From Chloroflexota bacterium (GTDB taxonomy: Bacteria > Chloroflexota > UBA5177 > JANWHV01), in contig JANWHO010000282.1 of NCBI GenBank assembly GCA_025450375.1, positions 1 to 9,099 on the forward strand: a stretch of DNA of 9,099 bases. The letters are read 5' to 3'. The notes below the pieces were generated by a model that did not search any database, had not been told where the DNA came from, and saw nothing but the letters and a program-made list of their open reading frames with translations. Made by a program: the position numbers and the translations under genes. Positions 5,930-9,099 of this stretch are shown one piece after another. Numbering within the stretch: the first letter of the stretch is position 1; each line of letters begins with the position of its first letter.

Positions 5930-6891
5930 GTTCGATGGTGGAACCGGCTCCCCGCTCCGCGTTGCGCGAGGGCGCTCCGGTGGAGAAGCTCGCGCCCGCC
6001 GCGCGTTGGCGGGCAGTGGCCTCGGATTATTTGGTGCTGGTCAAGCCGCGCATCATGGTTTTGCTCCTGATTACGACCCTGGCGGCGGTTCTGATCGCCA
6101 CCAGCACTCGGCCCGAGGGCGATGCGCAGGTGGTTCGTTTGGTGCTGCTTACCTTGCTCGGAGGAGCATTCGCATCGGGGGGAGCCAGCGCCCTCAACCA
6201 CTACATCGACCGCGACATCGATGGCCTGATGGCGCGGACCAAAAAGCGCCCATTGCCGTCGGGACGACTCAAGCCCATCAACGCCCTGATCTTTGGTCTG
6301 GTGTTGACCGCCCTCTCATTCCTGGTGTTCGCGACCTGGGTTAATCTGCTGAGCGGTTTGCTCGCCCTCGCGGGGAACTTCTACTATGTCGTCATCTACA
6401 CCCTCTGGCTGAAGCGCCTGACTCCGCAGAACATCGTGATCGGTGGAGTCGCGGGGGCGATTCCGCCCCTTGTGGGTTGGGCGGCCGTGCGGGACGACAT
6501 AGCGCTTCCAGCGTGGTTATTATTCGTGATCATCACCTTGTGGACGCCTCCGCATTTCTGGTCCCTTTCCATCCTGACCCAGAAGGACTACACCAAGGCG
6601 GGCATCCCCATGCTGCCGGTGGTCCGCGGCCTGGACAAGACCCGATGGAACATTTTTGTCTACACGGGGATACTCGTCGCCTCGACCTTGCTGCTGAGCG
6701 CGACCCAGGCCATGGGTTGGTTTTACCTGGTCATGGCTCTGGCCCTTGGGGGGTATTTTCTCCTGCAAACCGGCCTACTACTCCGCGAGGCTTCCCTGTC
6801 GAGAGCGCGGGCCTGTTTCATCTACTCTAATCTGTACCTGGCCCTATTGTTTGCCGCCATGGTGGTCGATCGGCTGCTTGCCCTCCGCTGA
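5926..6891 (+). CDS. ctaB: Protoheme IX farnesyltransferase (heme O synthase)
   Basis: This 321-residue UbiA-family membrane prenyltransferase transfers a farnesyl group from farnesyl diphosphate to heme B, giving heme O, the precursor of heme A. The first polyprenyl-diphosphate site is N91-HYI-D95-RDI-D99, followed by the typical ARTKKRPLPSG (103-113). The second conserved loop has TPPHFWSLS (207-215) and DYTKAGIPMLPVV (221-233). About eight or nine hydrophobic helices follow the first cytoplasmic stretch (1-35). Two starts are possible: GTG 5926, which overlaps the stop of a small leader frame, and ATG 5935, three codons later. Neither has a clear Shine-Dalgarno, so initiation probably depends on upstream translation. 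It closes the cox operon, 100 bases after coxC. Heme A synthase (ctaA) is not adjacent. It ends 11 bases before a convergent gene. Confidence 0.95.
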   Translation: MSSMVEPAPRSALREGAPVEKLAPAARWRAVASDYLVLVKPRIMVLLLITTLAAVLIATSTRPEGDAQVVRLVLLTLLGGAFASGGASALNHYIDRDIDGLMARTKKRPLPSGRLKPINALIFGLVLTALSFLVFATWVNLLSGLLALAGNFYYVVIYTLWLKRLTPQNIVIGGVAGAIPPLVGWAAVRDDIALPAWLLFVIITLWTPPHFWSLSILTQKDYTKAGIPMLPVVRGLDKTRWNIFVYTGILVASTLLLSATQAMGWFYLVMALALGGYFLLQTGLLLREASLSRARACFIYSNLYLALLFAAMVVDRLLALR

Positions 6892-6902
6892 TCCGCGGGG
6901 CA

Positions 6903-7457
6903 TCAGGAGGCGATGGGCGGTAGGGTCGGAGCCTCTCCACGTTCCACGCCCTCTTCGATCCAATGAACGAGTGGGCGCACCACGAGGGGATCCAATATGA
7001 TCAGAAGGGCGGCCAGCAATTCCGTGGCGGTGGCTGTCGGAACCGGCAGGGCGAGCGGTGCTCCTCCCAGGGTCGGCACGGGCATGGTTTGCAGATTATC
7101 CAGGCGCGCTACCTCGGCCACCAGCGAGATCAGGAGGGCCCCGCTGTAGGCGACCCCTCGGACTCCCCGCAACCATTCGCCATTATGGCCCCGGTAGAGA
7201 GACAGCCAGATGTTGGTGATACTGATGATGCCGACGTACGACCCGATCGATAAGGCAGCGGAGGCGATGCTCGGCACGATCAGGGCGAGGGCCAGGCACG
7301 ACAGGAGAGATGCGCCCGAGATCACTCCGATGCTCGTGGGGGCGTTTTCGGTGGCCACGACGGACAGGGCCTCAAGGGGACCGCGCAGGCTGGTCCCACA
7401 ATGGCTACATTTGTTGGTGCCGGCGGGATGAAGCAAGGTGCAGCGCGGACAGACCAT
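6903..7457 (-). CDS. Unrecognised membrane protein with N-terminal zinc ribbon
   Basis: I do not recognise this protein. From ATG 7457 it has 184 residues. Residues 1-20 hold a zinc-ribbon pair, CPRC (3-6) and CSHC (17-20), then a short linker. About four hydrophobic segments follow, near 43-63, 66-86, 102-118 and 146-162, ending in an acidic amphipathic stretch (WIEEGVERGE, 166-175). The layout, a zinc ribbon before a small membrane domain, recurs in many bacterial proteins of unknown function. The frame also opens at ATG 7496, 13 codons upstream, but only 7457 has a Shine-Dalgarno-like GAGGGA shortly before it. The shorter form also leaves a normal divergent gap to the thioredoxin-like gene. 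It is convergent with ctaB, and no terminator hairpin was found in the 11-base gap. A role in oxidase assembly would be a guess from position only. Confidence 0.8.
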   Translation of the reverse strand: MVCPRCTLLHPAGTNKCSHCGTSLRGPLEALSVVATENAPTSIGVISGASLLSCLALALIVPSIASAALSIGSYVGIISITNIWLSLYRGHNGEWLRGVRGVAYSGALLISLVAEVARLDNLQTMPVPTLGGAPLALPVPTATATELLAALLIILDPLVVRPLVHWIEEGVERGEAPTLPPIAS

Positions 7458-7559
7458 CGAGGATTCCCTCATGTGGCGCCAGGTAAATGGGTTCATGTGG
7501 CAGCATAACAGCCTTGGACAATGGCGCGCAATAGGGGGCCGAGACTTGGGTGGGGATCG

Positions 7560-8153
7560 ATGATCGCTCTTGCGTCCGTTCGGGCGCTGCCCCGGTGGGC
7601 CCGCCGCTTCCTGGTCAGCCTGCTAATAGGCTGGATGTGTCTGATGGCGGCGCTGGCGGCCCTTGTCCTGTGGCCGAGTGCCGGCGCCCCTCACCAGACG
7701 CCGTCGCTGCCGGGCCTCCGCCTCGGCGCCACGACGCCTGACTTTACCTTAACCGATACGGGTGGGACGTCCGTACATCTGGCGGCGCTTCGCGGGCGTC
7801 GAGTCCTGATCAACTTTTGGTCTCCTACATGCCCCCCGTGCGTGACGGAGATGCCCTTGCTGGAACGGGCATGGTCGGAGGGCCGCCGCCAAGTAGGACT
7901 AGGCGCCGCTCCGGCGGTGCTCGGCGTGGTGGGGACGGCGGACAGCCGCGCCACCATCGCGGCCTTCGGGCGCCGGGTAGGCGCGCGGTACCCGCTGTTG
8001 GTGGATCCGGTGCTGCAGGTCAGCCTGTTGGACTATCATGTGGGTGTTTTACCCACCTCGGTCGTCCTTGATCCTCGGGGGCGGCTGGTCTCCGTGTACT
8101 TCGGGCCCCTGACCTTGCCGGAGATGCGCCGAGCCCTGGGAATCAGCCGGTAA
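7560..8153 (+). CDS. Membrane-anchored TlpA/ResA-like thiol-disulfide oxidoreductase
   Basis: From ATG 7560 the protein has 197 residues. An Arg-bearing N-terminus (8-16) precedes one hydrophobic segment (about 17-38), a signal anchor that places the rest outside the cytoplasm. The thioredoxin-like AhpC/TSA-Redoxin domain begins near GATTPDFTLTDTGG (56-69). The active site is CPPC at 91-94, within NFWSPTCPPC, and the cis-proline is P165 in GVLPTSVVLD (162-171). Relatives act as periplasmic reductants in cytochrome c maturation or in preparing CuA and copper chaperone cysteines. Nearness to a caa3 oxidase operon makes such a role reasonable, but this is inference, since an opposite-strand gene lies between. 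An alternative ATG at 7521 adds 13 residues. The later start is chosen because GGTGGGGA lies close before it and because it leaves about 100 bases for divergent promoters. Confidence 0.88.
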   Translation: MIALASVRALPRWARRFLVSLLIGWMCLMAALAALVLWPSAGAPHQTPSLPGLRLGATTPDFTLTDTGGTSVHLAALRGRRVLINFWSPTCPPCVTEMPLLERAWSEGRRQVGLGAAPAVLGVVGTADSRATIAAFGRRVGARYPLLVDPVLQVSLLDYHVGVLPTSVVLDPRGRLVSVYFGPLTLPEMRRALGISR

Positions 8154-8159
8154 CGCTGG

Positions 8160-8195
8160 ATAGCCCAGACTGGCGCCGATCCTTCGTGGGGCTAT
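8160..8195 (+). repeat. Inverted repeat upstream of the zinc-ribbon/infC promoter
   Basis: ATAGCCC (8160-8166) and GGGCTAT (8189-8195) are perfect seven-base inverted repeats 22 bases apart. The right arm runs into the extended -10 region of the candidate promoter. It could be an operator or a hairpin at the end of the thioredoxin-like gene's transcript; there is no T run. Chance is possible. Confidence 0.25.
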
Positions 8196-8203
8196 GGTAT
8201 ACT
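8195..8203 (+). promoter_or_regulatory. Candidate extended -10 promoter for zinc-ribbon gene and infC
   Basis: TGG followed by TATACT (8198-8203) is a good extended -10 element, five of six matches to TATAAT plus the TGn motif. No convincing -35 box is seen 16-18 bases upstream, which the extended motif could offset. Transcription would start near 8210 and read through the double zinc-ribbon gene into infC with a leader of about 100 bases. Confidence 0.45.
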
Positions 8204-8309
8204 CGTAAGAACCAGGCCCGGCGTTGTCCGGTCCAGCTGTTGGCCTCTGGTGCGTGGCCGGAAGCGATCATGGATTGCCTTTTTGTTCGATCACAGTGGG
8301 AAGCGAGTG

Positions 8310-8696
8310 ATGCTCCAGGACCGGGAACTGACGTGCAAGGAGTGTGGCGCTGACTTCGTTTTTACCGTGGGTGAACAGGAGTTTTTCCTCACCAAGGGAC
8401 TCCAGCATGCTCCTCAACGGTGTGAGAAATGTCGCAAGGCAATGCAGGCAGCCGCCTCCAGACAGCTGGGGTCTCGTGGTTCCGACGCGGGCGCGAGGGC
8501 GGGCGGTTACCCAAGGGAGTTCCGGAACAGTGGCGACGGGGACGGCAACTGGGCTCGGAGGCAAATGACCGAGATTCGATGTGTGCAGTGTGGCGAGGTG
8601 ACGATGGTGCCGTTTCAACCGAGGGGTGATCGACCGGTGTATTGCAAGTCGTGCTACGCGCAAGCACGCGGTATTCAGGGAAGTGAGTTCCGGTGA
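8310..8696 (+). CDS. Small protein with two zinc ribbons, coupled to infC
   Basis: From ATG 8310 the protein has 128 residues. The N-terminal ribbon has C9, C12, C38 and C41 with a conserved-looking core, ADFVFTVGEQEFFLTKG (14-30), as in the zf-trcl type of probable zinc-ribbon domain. A Gly/Arg/Ser-rich, probably disordered linker covers about 48-84. The C-terminal ribbon has C91, C94, C112 and C115 with exactly 17 residues between the CxxC pairs and the stretch VPFQPRGDRPVYC (100-112), matching CxxC-x17-CxxC domains. Both domains are known, but their function is not; nucleic-acid or ribosome binding is a guess. The frame extends to a GTG at 8250, adding 20 residues that do not look like the family. 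ATG 8310 is preferred because the ribbon then starts near residue 9, and GGGAAG lies six bases upstream. Its TGA overlaps the infC GTG by four bases. Confidence 0.85.
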   Translation: MLQDRELTCKECGADFVFTVGEQEFFLTKGLQHAPQRCEKCRKAMQAAASRQLGSRGSDAGARAGGYPREFRNSGDGDGNWARRQMTEIRCVQCGEVTMVPFQPRGDRPVYCKSCYAQARGIQGSEFR

Positions 8697-9099
8697 GGCC
8701 AAGCGAGGATCGCCGCGGACCGCGGGGAACTCAGGTCCGCATCAACGAGCAGATCCGGGCCCGGATCGTACTGGTGATCGATTCCGATGGGACCGCGCTG
8801 GGGCAAATGGCCATTGCCGACGCGCTGAAAGCGGCGCGAGACCGCAACCTTGATCTGGTCGAAGTATCGCCGCTCGCGCAGCCTCCGGTCTGCCGGATTC
8901 TCGATTATGGCCGGCAGCAATACGAACAGTCCCGGCGTGAGCGTGAGGCGCGGAAGAACCAGAAGGTGATCACCCTGAAGCAGGTTCGCCTTCGTCCCAA
9001 GACCGATCCGCATGATCTGGAGACTAAACAGCGGTCGATTATCAAGTGGTTGCAAGATGGGGACCACGTGCAACTGATCTTGCGCATGCGGGGCCGGGA
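8693..9099 (+). CDS. infC: Translation initiation factor IF-3, 3' end cut by window edge
   Basis: The visible 135 codons cover the N-terminal domain, linker and first part of the C-terminal domain of IF-3, the factor that binds the 30S subunit and checks start codons. Signatures are RINEQIR (16-22), LDLVEVSP (53-60), QPPVCRILDYG (63-73), a basic helix-linker YEQSRREREARKNQKV (77-92) and KQVRLRPKTDPHD (96-108). The start is GTG 8693, overlapping the TGA of the zinc-ribbon gene as GTGA. An in-frame TGA at 8684 excludes a longer form. IF-3 genes often use a rare start codon and regulate themselves through it; GTG here is unusual but less so than the AUU of Escherichia coli. The usual upstream partner, thrS, is not adjacent. 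The remaining 40-60 residues and any downstream rpmI-rplT lie beyond the window. Confidence 0.96.
   Translation, partial: MRPSEDRRGPRGTQVRINEQIRARIVLVIDSDGTALGQMAIADALKAARDRNLDLVEVSPLAQPPVCRILDYGRQQYEQSRREREARKNQKVITLKQVRLRPKTDPHDLETKQRSIIKWLQDGDHVQLILRMRGR

Noticed and set aside
8264..8295. Short T run with CGATCA repeats as a terminator before the zinc-ribbon gene
   Set aside because: The CGATCA copies are direct, not inverted, and no stem precedes the T run.
8250..8309. GTG start giving the double zinc-ribbon protein 20 more residues
   Set aside because: The added segment has no similarity to the family's N-terminus, which normally begins just before the first CxxC.

Overview
The window is gene-dense, GC-rich bacterial chromosome with short intergenic gaps. 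It holds housekeeping and respiratory genes: no phage, transposon, CRISPR, tRNA or rRNA signal was seen. The genes point to an aerobically respiring bacterium with a Gram-negative-like envelope. The YSHPxV-type oxidase, the planctomycete-type cytochrome c domain and the zinc-ribbon gene next to infC would fit a little-studied GC-rich phylum such as Methylomirabilota/Rokubacteria, but that placement is a weak inference without a tree.

Layout, left to right. (1) 1-931, minus strand: a glutamyl-Q tRNA(Asp) synthetase (gluQ) running off the left edge. It has no Shine-Dalgarno but has a promoter-like element so close to its ATG that a leaderless mRNA is plausible. (2) 1127-2074, plus: an acetamidase/formamidase-family amidohydrolase, divergent from gluQ. 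(3) 2075-2365: a structured, non-coding region with a candidate promoter and hairpins, leading into the main operon. (4) 2366-6891, plus: a caa3-type cytochrome c oxidase operon, coxB (subunit II fused to cytochrome c), coxA, coxC and ctaB (heme O synthase), with a possible 14-codon leader peptide before ctaB. (5) 6903-7457, minus: an unrecognised membrane protein with an N-terminal zinc ribbon, convergent with ctaB. (6) 7560-8153, plus: a membrane-anchored TlpA/ResA-like thioredoxin. (7) 8310-8696, plus: a small protein with two zinc ribbons, overlapping by four bases (GTGA) with (8) infC, translation initiation factor IF-3, cut by the right edge.

How the genes work together: CoxB takes electrons through its own heme c and CuA to CoxA (heme and heme-CuB centre), with CoxC as the third core subunit, and CtaB makes the heme O precursor of heme A. 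Subunit IV, heme A synthase (ctaA) and copper chaperones (ctaG/sco) are not in the window. The TlpA-like protein could help keep CuA-site or heme-site cysteines reduced, which is inference from proximity only. The zinc-ribbon/infC pair and gluQ are translation-related.

No clearly new multi-gene system was found. The most interesting items are the CoxA Mg-site aspartate replaced by glycine, the planctomycete-type cytochrome c domain on CoxB, the double zinc-ribbon protein coupled to infC, the leader peptide before ctaB, and a recurrent TAGCAT promoter-like hexamer.
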